Shown here: in pieces, positions 15,901 through 22,630 of the stretch | Layout of the letters: each line of letters opens with the position of its first letter | Numbering within the stretch: position 1 is the stretch's first letter | Source of the DNA: a virus | DNA length: 30,231 bases | Direction: 5' to 3' (one strand) | IMG/VR virus record: IMGVR_UViG_3300006738_000045 | Location: 1 to 30,231 of that record | Notes under the pieces: generated by a model | What the model was told of the DNA's origin: nothing | Seen by the model: only the letters and a program-made list of their open reading frames with translations | Database searches by the model: none | Program-made: the position numbers and the translations under genes

Positions 15901-16532
15901 TGCTCCTTGATGGTAACCGCGCCCTCAACCGATAGCTGAGTCTTTGGTGCTACGCCAACACCAACGCTGCCTTCGACGTAGAGGCCGCTCGTTGGCGGTG
16001 TGTTGCTGTGAACATTGTTCCCGATGGAGACGCCGCCAGCGTCCATGTCAATGGCCATCTTGACGTTTCCGGTTCGCCCACCGTCCGCGAACAATATCTC
16101 GCCCGCAGCGTCTGAGAAGAAAACCAGATCGGTACCGTCCTTGTTGGCAATTCCGATATCAGCCGCGCCAAAGGTGATCTTGTTTTCGTTCGTGGTGGTT
16201 CTAAACGCCAGGGGTGTAGCCGCACCCCAGTCTGTGAGGTCGCTTGAAGCAAGCGTGATAACCCCAGTCCTGCCTGCTACGCTTTGAATGTTACCGAAAA
16301 TACGGAGCCAGCGTCCAGCGGATGCGTCCGAACCAACATCCGTTGGGCGCACGATGTCGAAATCTTCCGACGTAGCCGTGCTGTCAGCATCCCACCGATA
16401 CTGGATTCCAGAATCCTCCACGAGTCGAACTTCTTTATCTGTTCGTACCGTAAGCGCCTTCAGTGCTGCGAGAGTCTGAACACCCTCTTTAGAGCTAGTT
16501 GTTGATACAGAGGCCCGTATTACAGTTGCCAT
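12999..16532 (-). CDS. Tail-fibre-like repetitive protein, 1177 residues
   Basis: This is a long, Thr/Ser/Asp/Gly-rich beta-repeat protein of the kind used as a phage fibre for host recognition. The N-terminal part holds VAGRTGVITLASSDLTDW (about 101-118), a motif common in fibres. The middle has many short LTVTGNLTVDGTTTTINSTT-like strands suggesting a trimeric beta-helix. An 87-residue module occurs twice (about 470-556 and 794-880). The C-terminus (VWHIKDQDGNASANNIS, ending SGVYQYFIL) looks like a compact tip domain; no S74 chaperone signature is seen. ATG 16532 has AGGAGAG upstream. Three small beta proteins follow within 8 bases. It could instead be a tail-spike or appendage; no lyase or hydrolase motif is visible. 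Confidence 0.82.
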   Translation of the reverse strand: MATVIRASVSTTSSKEGVQTLAALKALTVRTDKEVRLVEDSGIQYRWDADSTATSEDFDIVRPTDVGSDASAGRWLRIFGNIQSVAGRTGVITLASSDLTDWGAATPLAFRTTTNENKITFGAADIGIANKDGTDLVFFSDAAGEILFADGGRTGNVKMAIDMDAGGVSIGNNVHSNTPPTSGLYVEGSVGVGVAPKTQLSVEGAVTIKEQAAADSDTAAYGQLWVKTATPNELYFTTDAGNDIQITTGSSIVAASGGSTAADDITAGDAAVSVATSSGAVVIDSNASTVTVDGHTGVTVTSSNSGEVDITSAANVDINATTGVTIDGTTVSIDGTDTTNLTMTANSSSAKALTIDAVNSGSGVASISLGTTSGTAISIGHSTSETTVNDNLTVTGNLTVDGTTTTINSTTLTVDDKVVVIASGAADSAAADGAGISVDGASATILYDHTGTQWEMNKPLEITGTLATTGDVTFGVDDTGVDVRMFSATASEGVLYDASEDELALLLTTKLKFHDVGGGEEIFASADGHLEVNAGTTLDMTAPTVDMNASTAVTIDGPAVTVADSAAGKPVLTLKTTHTTKTSSSELQFLKDAADTEDGEVLGQITFYGEDEGNNNTQFAGIVASISESDETDEAGKLELQVAESDGTNTAMTTGLTLEGEHATDGQIDVTIAAGAASTTTVAGDLSVTTDLTVNGDGTFHNASSNCLISLEALSGANSAIEFREGSLYWQMGHRGSNNAFYLRDALSTTGDVIQIEENAGDNLIYGKAGSLLGINTDAPTHTLTVAGTSLITGDATFGVDDTGVDVRLFSATASEGVLYDASEDELALLLTTKLKFHDVGGGEEIFASANGHLEVNAGTTLDMTAPTVDINASTTLTIDSPSVVISSSTDDKPLVEIVSTNAGANPPTLLLNHASASPADNDEIGEIVFNGNDDGGSSTMMAKIVATSPDVSNGSEDGKIAFKLRTAGAVLTPVEIVGAGLTIGSATEADSMIIFDGHAQDYRIGIDDGTDTLEIGHGTAHGTNTGLTINSSGDVTKIGQDTPSDAQVLTWDNSNTKVVWSDASGGGGAQEKAITILASGNSPLELTTSHGVILVDTSAGAYQVNLPSSDLADGQVWHIKDQDGNASANNISIALVDTTNDRIDGSTANVVINQDYGSVTLTQYEVSSGVYQYFIL
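13893..14153 (-). repeat. Fibre module, second copy
   Basis: This encodes residues about 794-880 (GDATFGVDDTGVDVRLF to STTLTID). It is nearly identical in protein to the first copy but differs at many synonymous sites. Confidence 0.85.
14865..15125 (-). repeat. Fibre module, first copy
   Basis: This encodes residues about 470-556 (GDVTFGVDDTGVDVRMF to STAVTID). The two modules start 972 bases (324 codons) apart. Confidence 0.85.
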
Positions 16533-16552
16533 CTTTCGACTCTCCTAATTTT

Positions 16553-16936
16553 TTATTGTCCCATGCCGCCGAAGGCCACGAAGGAATTGCACACGACTGT
16601 CACGTTATCAGCCGATGTGGCCAACCCGTGCGTTGCTGACAGGGTCACCTTTATCTCCTCCCACGGACCAACATCAACGAGAAAAACGTCACCGTTGTCC
16701 ATTGTTGTGGAGCCAGACAGACTAGCAAAGACATCTGAATTAACAGGTTTGAAGGTCAGCGAAATCTGGTCCGTCGCAATAGCGTGGGACGTGTTGCTCG
16801 CGTACACCTGTATCTGGTGATGGTCGAAGGTTTGGCTTGGGTTAAAGCCGAGGTTTCGTCTATTTAAATTAAAAACCTTCTCTTGGCCGTTAGTGGCCTG
16901 AAAGGTGAACTTCTTGTTTTTTTGCATCTGAGGCAT
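16553..16936 (-). CDS. Hypothetical 127-residue virion-type protein
   Basis: No family is recognised. The protein looks beta-rich (VFNLNRRNLGFN, HHQIQVYASNTSHAIA, EEIKVTLSATHGLA) and starts with a basic segment MPQMQKNKKF. ATG 16936 has GGAG 10 bases upstream; ATG 16927 is an alternative. It lies between the large terminase and the fibre gene, 20 bases before the latter, so it is probably the first gene of the structural run. It could be a connector or fibre-attachment protein. Confidence 0.7.
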   Translation of the reverse strand: MPQMQKNKKFTFQATNGQEKVFNLNRRNLGFNPSQTFDHHQIQVYASNTSHAIATDQISLTFKPVNSDVFASLSGSTTMDNGDVFLVDVGPWEEIKVTLSATHGLATSADNVTVVCNSFVAFGGMGQ

Positions 16937-16963
16937 GAGCTTCTACTCCGAGATTCTATTATG

Positions 16964-16993
16964 AAATTATGTCTAAAAACACACTCTGGTCAA
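16964..16993 (-). promoter_or_regulatory. Candidate promoter for the fibre/structural operon
   Basis: TTGACC (16993-16988) is followed after 17 bases by ATAATT (16970-16965), or after 18 by TAATTT. It lies in the 59-base gap between the terminase stop and ATG 16936. The 12-mer AGTGTGTTTTTA fills most of the spacer. Confidence 0.45.
16974..16985 (-). repeat. Intergenic 12-mer AGTGTGTTTTTA, copy 2
   Basis: An exact copy on the minus strand, between -35-like and -10-like boxes. Confidence 0.6.
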
Positions 16994-16995
16994 CG

Positions 16996-18657
16996 TCAAT
17001 CGTCAAGGAAGGGTAGGTCGTCGAACCCGCCACCGAAATGAGAGAAGTCGTCTGCGCCAACAATATCCGTCTCTATTAGGTCGTCTCCCTGCGCGGCACG
17101 ATACTGGAAGCCACCTTTGCGTAGCACGGTTTCAGCTATCCACATAGACATTACGATGTCGTCGTGTCGCTCCCTGCCAAGGCCGTGGAATTCCGCGATC
17201 ACGTCCTTCATGATCTCCTTGTCGCGCAGGGTCTTGCTTGGGAAGTGAACCTTGCCGTTTTCAAAAAGCGCCGCCATCGACGGTACGCCTTCCCATGAGT
17301 CGGTTTTGTTTCGCCCCGTAATGTGTGCCTTTAGAGGTAAATCTGTGGTTTTCTGAAGTCCGAGGAAGTGGAGTTCGCCAAAGCTGTTCTTCTCAATAGC
17401 AATAGCTCGAACCTTTCCAGCAAAGCGTTCATGCTCTTTGATGATGGAGTTCCGCAATGTTCCTGGGGTGATACCTCGCTCCCGCCTCATTCCTAGAAGA
17501 TACCGATTTCCCTTCGCATCTCGACCCCACGTCACGCCTACTGTGAAGTCCCTATCGCCCTCGTCTGCCTTTCTTTGATCTGTAACTAGCGCGAGATCCC
17601 AGCCTTGCACGATGTCTACGATGTCCACGTTTGGCGGGAACTCGTAAAGACTATAGTTCGACCCGTTCGCCATAGCGTCTTTCAGCCAAGCAAGCCTGAA
17701 TTGGGCCGTCTCATCATCCACTACCTCGTTCTGCATCTCGCGAGCGAAAATCGTCGAACCCATCTTAATTCTCTGACGAATCATGTACTCGAACGGTCGC
17801 TGTTCAGGCCACAAAACCTTCGCCTCACCCTCCACCGAAACGCCTGTGAATATATCCTTGCCGTCGATTTCCTCGTACGTCGGCTCATACTTATCAGGCC
17901 ATTGCATAATGGCTTTGTCGGTGATGATTTGCCACATGGGATTTTCATCCAAACGACCGTAAAGATCGTCGAAATGCTTTCGGGTACCAATGCAAAGCAT
18001 GAGCCCACCCTGATTTAACATCGGTGTAAGCGTTCCCTCGAACCACTCTCTCGTGTGCTCGCGCACGCTACCCGAGCGCACCGAATTCTCGTCCTCCACG
18101 TCATCCAGAATAATAACATCGAAGTGACCACCTGTGATTGCGCCACGCATACCGACTGCTTCAATCGTTGGGTCAATAAGTGCCGCGCTGCGCGTGATTC
18201 GGATACGGCTCTTGTCCCACTCAACATCGCCAGAATCCCCACGCCAAGGCCCGAACCCGGTTTCAGGCTCACCGCACCAGTCATTCTGGACTCTTGCGCT
18301 CTCTAGCAGGGCCTTACACCTCGCCAAACGCTTCTTCGCCAAGTCAGCTTTGGAACCAATCCAAAGCACACGAATGTTCCGGTTCATGCAGATAAGCCAG
18401 AGCGTGAATGTAACTGCAAGCTCAGTCTTTCCATGCTTTCGAGGGGCCAGAAGCAGTAAAGACTGGTCATCCCGTGATGACTGACCCTTGCGATATGCGG
18501 TCGCTAGAATGTCCAACCACCTCTGCCTGTGTTCCGCGTAGGCCATGCCGCAATAGTATGTGTCAAAGTATATTAAAGAGGCCGTAGACATTCGCCTGCG
18601 ACCTGCTGTCGTAGCTAGTATGTTGGCGGCCATATCACTGTGTTCGTTCGCAACCAC
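16996..18657 (-). CDS. terL: Terminase large subunit
   Basis: This 553-residue protein is the packaging motor and DNA-cutting enzyme that docks on the portal. The ATPase domain has a Walker A-type LLAPRKHGKTEL (about 69-80), Walker B VIILDDVEDE (181-190) and a coupling segment LCIGTRKHFDD. The RNase H-fold nuclease domain shows VQGWDLALVTDQ (first acidic site), AIEKNSFGEL and RERHDDIVMSMWIAE (last acidic pair). Start GTG 18657 has GGGGAAG upstream; ATG 18633 is an alternative without a clear ribosome site. It faces away from the plus-strand island, so it shares a divergent control region with it. Its likely small subunit is about 4.5 kb away, across that island. Confidence 0.92.
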   Translation of the reverse strand: MVANEHSDMAANILATTAGRRRMSTASLIYFDTYYCGMAYAEHRQRWLDILATAYRKGQSSRDDQSLLLLAPRKHGKTELAVTFTLWLICMNRNIRVLWIGSKADLAKKRLARCKALLESARVQNDWCGEPETGFGPWRGDSGDVEWDKSRIRITRSAALIDPTIEAVGMRGAITGGHFDVIILDDVEDENSVRSGSVREHTREWFEGTLTPMLNQGGLMLCIGTRKHFDDLYGRLDENPMWQIITDKAIMQWPDKYEPTYEEIDGKDIFTGVSVEGEAKVLWPEQRPFEYMIRQRIKMGSTIFAREMQNEVVDDETAQFRLAWLKDAMANGSNYSLYEFPPNVDIVDIVQGWDLALVTDQRKADEGDRDFTVGVTWGRDAKGNRYLLGMRRERGITPGTLRNSIIKEHERFAGKVRAIAIEKNSFGELHFLGLQKTTDLPLKAHITGRNKTDSWEGVPSMAALFENGKVHFPSKTLRDKEIMKDVIAEFHGLGRERHDDIVMSMWIAETVLRKGGFQYRAAQGDDLIETDIVGADDFSHFGGGFDDLPFLDD

Positions 18658-18686
18658 TTGACAATCTTCCCCACGGGCTGTAAATT
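18658..18686 (+). promoter_or_regulatory. Strong sigma70-type promoter of the plus-strand island
   Basis: TTGACA (18658-18663), an exact 17-base spacer and TAAATT (18681-18686). The first plus-strand gene starts at 18725 after GAGAGGA. The -35 box overlaps the terL start codon, so expression of the two units may interfere. Confidence 0.7.
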
Positions 18687-18724
18687 TGGCGTAACTACTA
18701 CTATTTTATCGAGAGGACACCTTT

Positions 18725-18976
18725 ATGACTAGCAATGAAATGAATCAGCCGGAGCTTGAGGGCCTGGAATGTACTGGTATAAACACACTTAACGGCATCG
18801 TGAGCGTCTGTGGTGGATATGATGAAGGCAACCTCTTCACCGTCCGTATCGAGCACCCAGGACCAAGCCTCAACCTGTCATCTGCCCAAGCACGTAACCT
18901 TGCCACGCACTTGATCAGAGCAGCAAGCGAGTTCGATGCTCGTGAGCGAACGGGGGGCTGTTATGGAAAGGCTTAA
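18725..18976 (+). CDS. Hypothetical 83-residue protein, first gene of the plus island
   Basis: No family is recognised. The N-terminal part looks beta-structured (INTLNGIVSVCGGYDEGNLFTVRIEHPG), followed by a helix (SSAQARNLATHLIRAASEFDARER). ATG 18725 has GAGAGGA upstream and a close match to a promoter 39 bases away. It overlaps the next gene by 14 bases. Strong promoter and early position suggest an early host-takeover type protein, by inference. Confidence 0.75.
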   Translation: MTSNEMNQPELEGLECTGINTLNGIVSVCGGYDEGNLFTVRIEHPGPSLNLSSAQARNLATHLIRAASEFDARERTGGCYGKA

Positions 18977-19139
18977 ATGTAACCACTGTGGTGAATGGAC
19001 GGTAAACCCTCACGCGAAGGAACCGTCGTTCTACACCCACAAGAGCCCATTCACTGGGCGCATAGTTTTTGACCCTATCGTCACCATTAGTTGCGCCGTT
19101 GTCGCAATAGGCACTGTCGCGCTGTTGCTCGGTTATTAA
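18963..19139 (+). CDS. Small zinc-ribbon/TM protein
   Basis: The 58-residue product from ATG 18963 (MERLKCNHCGEWTVNP) has one CxxC pair near the N-terminus and a C-terminal membrane helix (about 36-57, DPIVTISCAVVAIGTVALLLGY). A longer start at 18936 is possible. Only one Cys pair is seen, so a full zinc site would need dimerisation or the nearby His. Function unknown. Confidence 0.65.
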   Translation: MERLKCNHCGEWTVNPHAKEPSFYTHKSPFTGRIVFDPIVTISCAVVAIGTVALLLGY

Positions 19140-19168
19140 CTTTTTTTCACAAACTTGTAGTAAAGTGC

Positions 19169-19197
19169 TTGACTACAGGCTTGGTAGGGCTTATAAC
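19169..19197 (+). promoter_or_regulatory. Promoter A with conserved GTGACGTTA leader
   Basis: TTGACT (19169-19174), 17 bases, TATAAC (19192-19197). GTGACGTTA (19205-19213) begins 8 bases after the -10, at about the transcription start, and TTGGAGA (19220-19226) precedes ATG 19232. The upstream TAAAGTGCTTGAC is also shared with promoter B. Confidence 0.7.
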
Positions 19198-19231
19198 TTA
19201 TCGGGTGACGTTAATTTATTTGGAGAAAAAA

Positions 19232-19414
19232 ATGAAAGTTAGAATCACAGACCTTGCGCCCGTCAACAGTGGCGAAGAAAACGTAACGTACATCGCGAAT
19301 AGCGTTGATGATTGCCGCTACAAGTTCCACCGCTCACTATACGAGATGGTCGAGTCGATGGGCGGTGTATGGACGCTTGGCAAAGCCGTAGCCGAGCCAG
19401 TGGAGGTTAAGTAA
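19232..19414 (+). CDS. Hypothetical 60-residue protein
   Basis: No family is recognised. Sequence MKVRITDLAPVNSGEENVTY continues into a short acidic-basic helical part (YKFHRSLYEMVESMGG). ATG 19232 is set by the GGAGA ribosome site in the conserved leader; the upstream in-frame extension crosses the promoter and is rejected. It shares a base with the next start (TAATG). Confidence 0.7.
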   Translation: MKVRITDLAPVNSGEENVTYIANSVDDCRYKFHRSLYEMVESMGGVWTLGKAVAEPVEVK

Positions 19415-19635
19415 TGAATACGAACACAATAAGAACAGAGTCAGCGACCATTCCATGGCGAGCAAACCTTCCATACCCACGGCCCACGTGGATGCACAAC
19501 GAGTGCGTCTGTGGCGGGTGGGGTAGCGTTCCTCTCGTGGAGGGTCTTACGGAGATGAAATGCCCAAAGGGCTGCGAACTGAGAGAGCCTACAAAGCCCA
19601 AATGGAAGCGTGCTCGCAAAGCGGAGGTAAAGTAA
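19414..19635 (+). CDS. Small Cys-rich protein, possible zinc knuckle
   Basis: The 73-residue product has four cysteines in two close pairs (NECVCGGW and MKCPKGCEL, about residues 31-54), able to bind one zinc, and a basic C-terminal tail (KPKWKRARKAEVK). A nucleic-acid or protein contact role is possible. ATG overlaps the previous stop (TAATG). No family is recognised. Confidence 0.68.
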   Translation: MNTNTIRTESATIPWRANLPYPRPTWMHNECVCGGWGSVPLVEGLTEMKCPKGCELREPTKPKWKRARKAEVK

Positions 19636-19637
19636 TC

Positions 19638-19940
19638 ATGGCTGCATCTACTTCTAAATCATTAGTCCATCGACACCGAGGCCGCCGGGGCTCTTTCTGG
19701 GGTGACCCAGGTAAGGGCTCCCCCGGCTCCTCCTGCTCCCGCGCATCTATGGGCGCTGAAGAGCGTGCTATTGAGCGCGTTACCCGTCGCGAGGGTAAGG
19801 CAGAATGCCAATCTGGCGACTGCTCATGGGGTGCGATTGCGCGTGAATTGCAGGATGAAGACGAAAAAAATGAACTCGCTAATCGACTTGCTGCGGCTGA
19901 GTCGGCAGAGTTCGAGTTCTTTTTCTCAACTTTTATGTAA
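19638..19940 (+). CDS. Hypothetical 100-residue protein
   Basis: ATG 19638 (MAASTSKSLVHRHRGRRG) follows the upstream stop by 2 bases, with GGAGGT upstream. The N-terminal third is basic and Gly/Ser-rich; the rest is acidic and helical (DEDEKNELANRLAAAESAEF) with CQSGDC in the middle. No family is recognised. Support comes from position and ribosome site more than from composition. Confidence 0.55.
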   Translation: MAASTSKSLVHRHRGRRGSFWGDPGKGSPGSSCSRASMGAEERAIERVTRREGKAECQSGDCSWGAIARELQDEDEKNELANRLAAAESAEFEFFFSTFM

Positions 19941-19948
19941 TAAAGTAC

Positions 19949-19979
19949 TTGACCGTGCCCCCAGGGCTATGCCTATAAT
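19949..19979 (+). promoter_or_regulatory. Promoter B with conserved GTGACGTTA leader
   Basis: TTGACC (19949-19954), a long 19-base spacer and a perfect TATAAT (19974-19979). GTGACGTTA (19987-19995) is again 8 bases after the -10, and TTGGAGA (20007-20013) precedes ATG 20020. Confidence 0.65.
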
Positions 19980-20019
19980 CCTGAATGTGACGTTAGCAAA
20001 TCTTGATTGGAGACAGAAA

Positions 20020-20487
20020 ATGACTAAGATTCTCAAAAATACCATCGTTCGATTAAACGTAGCCAAGTGCTTCACCAACAAAGAGGGTGGCGAGCTTGAG
20101 TATCCCCTCGAAACCTATGGCAACGACATGGACGGAACAGTTCATTCCAGCCGACCTATTACGCAAGACGAGCGTAACGCTTGGTACGACAGCCCCCGCT
20201 CGCATGGACTGAACAGTGCTGGCGAGACACGGCTCGCGCCAAGGTCGGTGTCGGTTATGCTTCATCGCGACCGGACCTACACCGTGCTCCGCGCTCGCAC
20301 CGCTGCTCAACTTGGCTACGGAAACAAGACCGGCGGCCTGACAAAGATTTTCTGCGCCGAGACAGGCGAAGAAACCTACGTGAAGACTGCCCTTATTGAG
20401 GCCGTTCCTGATGAGCCAAACACCTCACCGTTCACGGTCATTCGTGACATTTACGGCAACACCAAGCTGCTGAATTGCCAGAAATAA
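20020..20487 (+). CDS. Hypothetical 155-residue protein
   Basis: ATG 20020 (MTKILKNTIVRLNVAKCF) sits behind the conserved leader; the frame is open further upstream but would cross the promoter. The product is a mixed alpha/beta protein with FCAETGEETYVKTALIEAVP and a C-terminal FTVIRDIYGNTKLLNCQK. No known family is recognised. It is the first gene of the second plus-strand unit, ahead of four more closely spaced genes. Confidence 0.72.
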   Translation: MTKILKNTIVRLNVAKCFTNKEGGELEYPLETYGNDMDGTVHSSRPITQDERNAWYDSPRSHGLNSAGETRLAPRSVSVMLHRDRTYTVLRARTAAQLGYGNKTGGLTKIFCAETGEETYVKTALIEAVPDEPNTSPFTVIRDIYGNTKLLNCQK

Positions 20488-20497
20488 GGAGGCTGTG

Positions 20498-20896
20498 ATG
20501 GTCACTAATAACCTTAAATCCTTCGACACCCAAGACCCCAGTTCCATACGTGAAGCCCAGAAGGTCTTAGCCAAGGTGGTTCTTCCGTGGGCACCCGATT
20601 CTTCTTATCCACCGAAATTCGTCCGAGTCAATGGGATGGGGAAGCAGGTCGCAATCGTGACCTCTTGGTTAGGCGGCTTCGGAGACGCGCACGGTGGAAC
20701 CAATGGTTGGGGCTACAAAAGCTGCCCCGACGGCGATGGTCGCTGCACCAGCGGTATCGAAGACACAAAAGAAGCGGCGATGGCTGTGATCGACACTTTC
20801 CTCGCTGAACACTTTCCGAGCCTCACGGTTCTGCCCGCGATGGTGGCCCCTCGATCAGAAGCATGGGTCGATGAAAAAGAACAATGTCTTGCGTAA
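20498..20896 (+). CDS. Hypothetical 132-residue protein
   Basis: ATG 20498 is chosen over the adjoining GTG 20495 because AAGGAGG lies at good distance. The product is Trp/Gly-rich in the middle (TSWLGGFGDAHGGTNGWGYK, then CPDGDGRC) with a helical C-terminal part (TKEAAMAVIDTFLAEHFPS). No family is recognised. Confidence 0.7.
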   Translation: MVTNNLKSFDTQDPSSIREAQKVLAKVVLPWAPDSSYPPKFVRVNGMGKQVAIVTSWLGGFGDAHGGTNGWGYKSCPDGDGRCTSGIEDTKEAAMAVIDTFLAEHFPSLTVLPAMVAPRSEAWVDEKEQCLA

Positions 20897-20910
20897 GGAG
20901 CACAACGATC

Positions 20911-21360
20911 ATGACTGAAGATAAAATATGGGCAGACCGACTCATGTCAGAACACGACTACGACAGAGATAAGGCGGTCGCCAACATCCCAAAAAGCCTT
21001 ACCTCGGATCTCCAATTTTATATAGCCGACAAGCTTAGGCTATCGATGAACCCGAGCACGGAGGCTAAGGGCGCAATGAGTAAAAGAGATGAGTTAATTA
21101 ATCGGCTTGAAGGCCGGTACGCGGAGCGAGAGGCTCTTTCAAGGCAGCTAAAATATCGGCTCAACGTCGAAGAGCTTTTTAAAACGCTGGCTATCGATGT
21201 GCCCGAGGGTGAGCCAATCCGGTTCGATCCGGTTGGAGTGGCCGGTGACATCATCGCCATCAGCTACAAGGGTCGCCGTTACGCGCTACCAGAGCGAGTG
21301 ACCACAGAAGAGTGGTCTTTGCGCTTCGGGGTGTTAAAATACAAGTCGGATGGAGGTTAA
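20911..21360 (+). CDS. Hypothetical 149-residue protein
   Basis: ATG 20911 (MTEDKIWADRLMSEHDYDRD) follows AAGGAGC. A helical, charged first part (about 1-90) is followed by a possibly beta-barrel segment (VGVAGDIIAISYKGRRYALP). No family is recognised. The N-terminal region, with repeated Arg/Glu heptads (KRDELINRLEGRYAEREALS), could be a coiled coil. Confidence 0.7.
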   Translation: MTEDKIWADRLMSEHDYDRDKAVANIPKSLTSDLQFYIADKLRLSMNPSTEAKGAMSKRDELINRLEGRYAEREALSRQLKYRLNVEELFKTLAIDVPEGEPIRFDPVGVAGDIIAISYKGRRYALPERVTTEEWSLRFGVLKYKSDGG

Positions 21361-21362
21361 TC

Positions 21363-21728
21363 ATGGCAGAAATAGTGTGCTTTAGTTGCGCGGCTCGCAT
21401 CCCCGCTGGTAACGAGGTCTGCAAAGATTGTTACAAGATTACGGAGGATATGATGGCGCGTTCTAAATCGACTGAGGCTTTCCTCTATCGAGCCACTGGC
21501 TCGATAGACATAGTTCGACCCGTGGATGGCAAACACTTCGCCTTAGACGAGCTTCAGAGGCACGTAGGAGGCTATGTGGAGGTCAAGAAGTACGCACCTC
21601 GATGGGTGGCGGTCTTCAACGAGGATGGCAGGCTCAAAGAGCTTCCCCCGAACCTATCAGCATCCGACCGGGTCGGATTCGAGTTGGTTGGCGACGTACT
21701 CTTCGTACCTGAGAGGTGTATGCAATGA
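21363..21728 (+). CDS. Hypothetical zinc-ribbon protein, 121 residues
   Basis: ATG 21363 (MAEIVCFSCAARIPAG) has GGAGGT upstream and follows the previous stop by 2 bases. Two CxxC pairs (CFSC, about 6-9, and CKDC, about 20-23) form a compact zinc ribbon. The rest looks beta-structured (GGYVEVKKYAPRWVAVFNED). No family is recognised. Confidence 0.7.
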   Translation: MAEIVCFSCAARIPAGNEVCKDCYKITEDMMARSKSTEAFLYRATGSIDIVRPVDGKHFALDELQRHVGGYVEVKKYAPRWVAVFNEDGRLKELPPNLSASDRVGFELVGDVLFVPERCMQ

Positions 21729-21949
21729 TAATATTTATGGACGAAGACGGTACCGCAAAGATACCCAGTGACCTAACCACTGAGCAGCTTTGTGCTGCGA
21801 TTGGACACACTTACGCAGAGCATCAAGAGGCAGTCTGGAAACTAACAGACGAAACAAAGGTGCTTGCAGAGAAGGTCCGTAAGCTCTATGACGAACTGGA
21901 TGGATTCTCGGAGCTTATTTCAGAGCTTCAAAAACGAAACGAGGAATGA
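21725..21949 (+). CDS. Hypothetical acidic coiled-coil protein, 74 residues
   Basis: ATG 21725 (MIIFMDEDGTAKIPSDL) overlaps the upstream stop as ATGA and has GAGAGG upstream. The second half (about 30-74) is a likely coiled coil (LAEKVRKLYDELDGFSELIS). It is the last plus-strand gene before a stem-loop. Function unknown. Confidence 0.7.
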   Translation: MIIFMDEDGTAKIPSDLTTEQLCAAIGHTYAEHQEAVWKLTDETKVLAEKVRKLYDELDGFSELISELQKRNEE

Positions 21950-21956
21950 AGGCACG

Positions 21957-21995
21957 CAGCCCCGCCTATTTACGTTGGACTGTTGGGTGGGGCTG
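21957..21995. terminator. Stem-loop between convergent units
   Basis: CAGCCCCGCC (21957-21966) pairs with GGTGGGGCTG (21986-21995), 10 bp with one G-U pair on the plus transcript and a 19-base loop. No long T-run follows on either strand. Position at the meeting point of the plus island and minus-strand genes favours a terminator. Confidence 0.45.
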
Positions 21996-22073
21996 TTGCC
22001 TTCTGTAGGGGGATAGAATGAATGGACCGGAAGAGACGAGCGCGATTGATGATCGCGACCTGGCCGACCACTT

Positions 22074-22205
22074 CTAGGCCCTCGGATAATCGGTGCCGTA
22101 GAGGGCATCAACCAGATACCCGATAGGTATAGCCTCTGGCTCGATGTTACCGATGATAACCTGCCAGTGAATCACCCACGTTGCCGAGTCCCAGATTTGG
22201 GTCAC
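22074..22205 (-). CDS. Small unannotated 43-residue protein, GTG start
   Basis: GTG 22205 overlaps the upstream stop as GTGA. It encodes a balanced protein-like sequence (MTQIWDSATWVIHWQVIIGN, then IEPEAIPIGYLVDALYGTDYPRA) ending at TAG 22074. The upstream gene's tail has a basic bias, while this product is hydrophobic and acidic. No family is recognised. It fills an otherwise empty stretch at the end of the minus-strand block; the translation-coupled start is the main support. Confidence 0.5.
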   Translation of the reverse strand: MTQIWDSATWVIHWQVIIGNIEPEAIPIGYLVDALYGTDYPRA

Positions 22206-22477
22206 GGGGTGTTACTCAAAGCTTTTAGCTGGCTTCGGCGCTTTGCACGCTTCGATTGCTTTCTACGCTTGCGCTCGACTACGTCGCGTTCTGCCTTCGG
22301 CCTTTGGCGAAGAGGTCTGTTGATCGTGTGCAAGACCTCTATTGTTTCTGTGAGGTCATCTTCGAGCAAGGCAACCCGCGTCGTCATATCTTGCATCCAG
22401 TTCCAGCCACCGATTATGGCGGCCACAATGAGTGCGACGATGATTCCTTGCACTCGGTTTCCAAGGTTTGCTTCCAT
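22202..22477 (-). CDS. Small membrane protein with coiled coil and basic tail
   Basis: The 91-residue protein from ATG 22477 (MEANLGNRVQG) has one membrane helix (about 11-27, IIVALIVAAIIGGWNW), a coiled-coil stretch (MTTRVALLEDDLTETIEVLH) and a very basic C-terminus (about 62-83, KRRKQSKRAKRR). It follows the 23-residue ORF by 2 bases. Layout is like the lysis-block protein at 10037-10321, so a lysis or envelope role is possible; equally it could tether DNA to the membrane. Confidence 0.65.
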   Translation of the reverse strand: MEANLGNRVQGIIVALIVAAIIGGWNWMQDMTTRVALLEDDLTETIEVLHTINRPLRQRPKAERDVVERKRRKQSKRAKRRSQLKALSNTP

Positions 22478-22479
22478 GT

Positions 22480-22551
22480 TTATTTCCAGACCGTTAAGCA
22501 ATGAAGGACTGCGACCCAAAGGCACATGCTGTAGAATTCGAGAACTTCCAT
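22480..22551 (-). CDS. Possible 23-residue membrane peptide
   Basis: ATG 22551, with GGAGC 6 bases upstream, encodes MEVLEFYSMCLWVAVLHCLT then VWK, nearly all one hydrophobic helix. The stop lies 2 bases before the next start. Size, hydrophobicity and tight spacing favour a real peptide, but at this length chance cannot be excluded. Confidence 0.35.
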   Translation of the reverse strand: MEVLEFYSMCLWVAVLHCLTVWK

Positions 22552-22630
22552 TGTTGCTCCATCGAGTGCCCACGGAGGGTACCCGCGTAGACCCAGACTG
22601 TCTATAAAATATAAGCCAGAAAATGTGCTT

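Noticed and set aside
22018-22077. 19-codon plus-strand ORF with a ribosome-site-like GGGGGAT
   Set aside because: Too short, lies after the stem-loop and overlaps the end of the minus-strand 43-residue gene.
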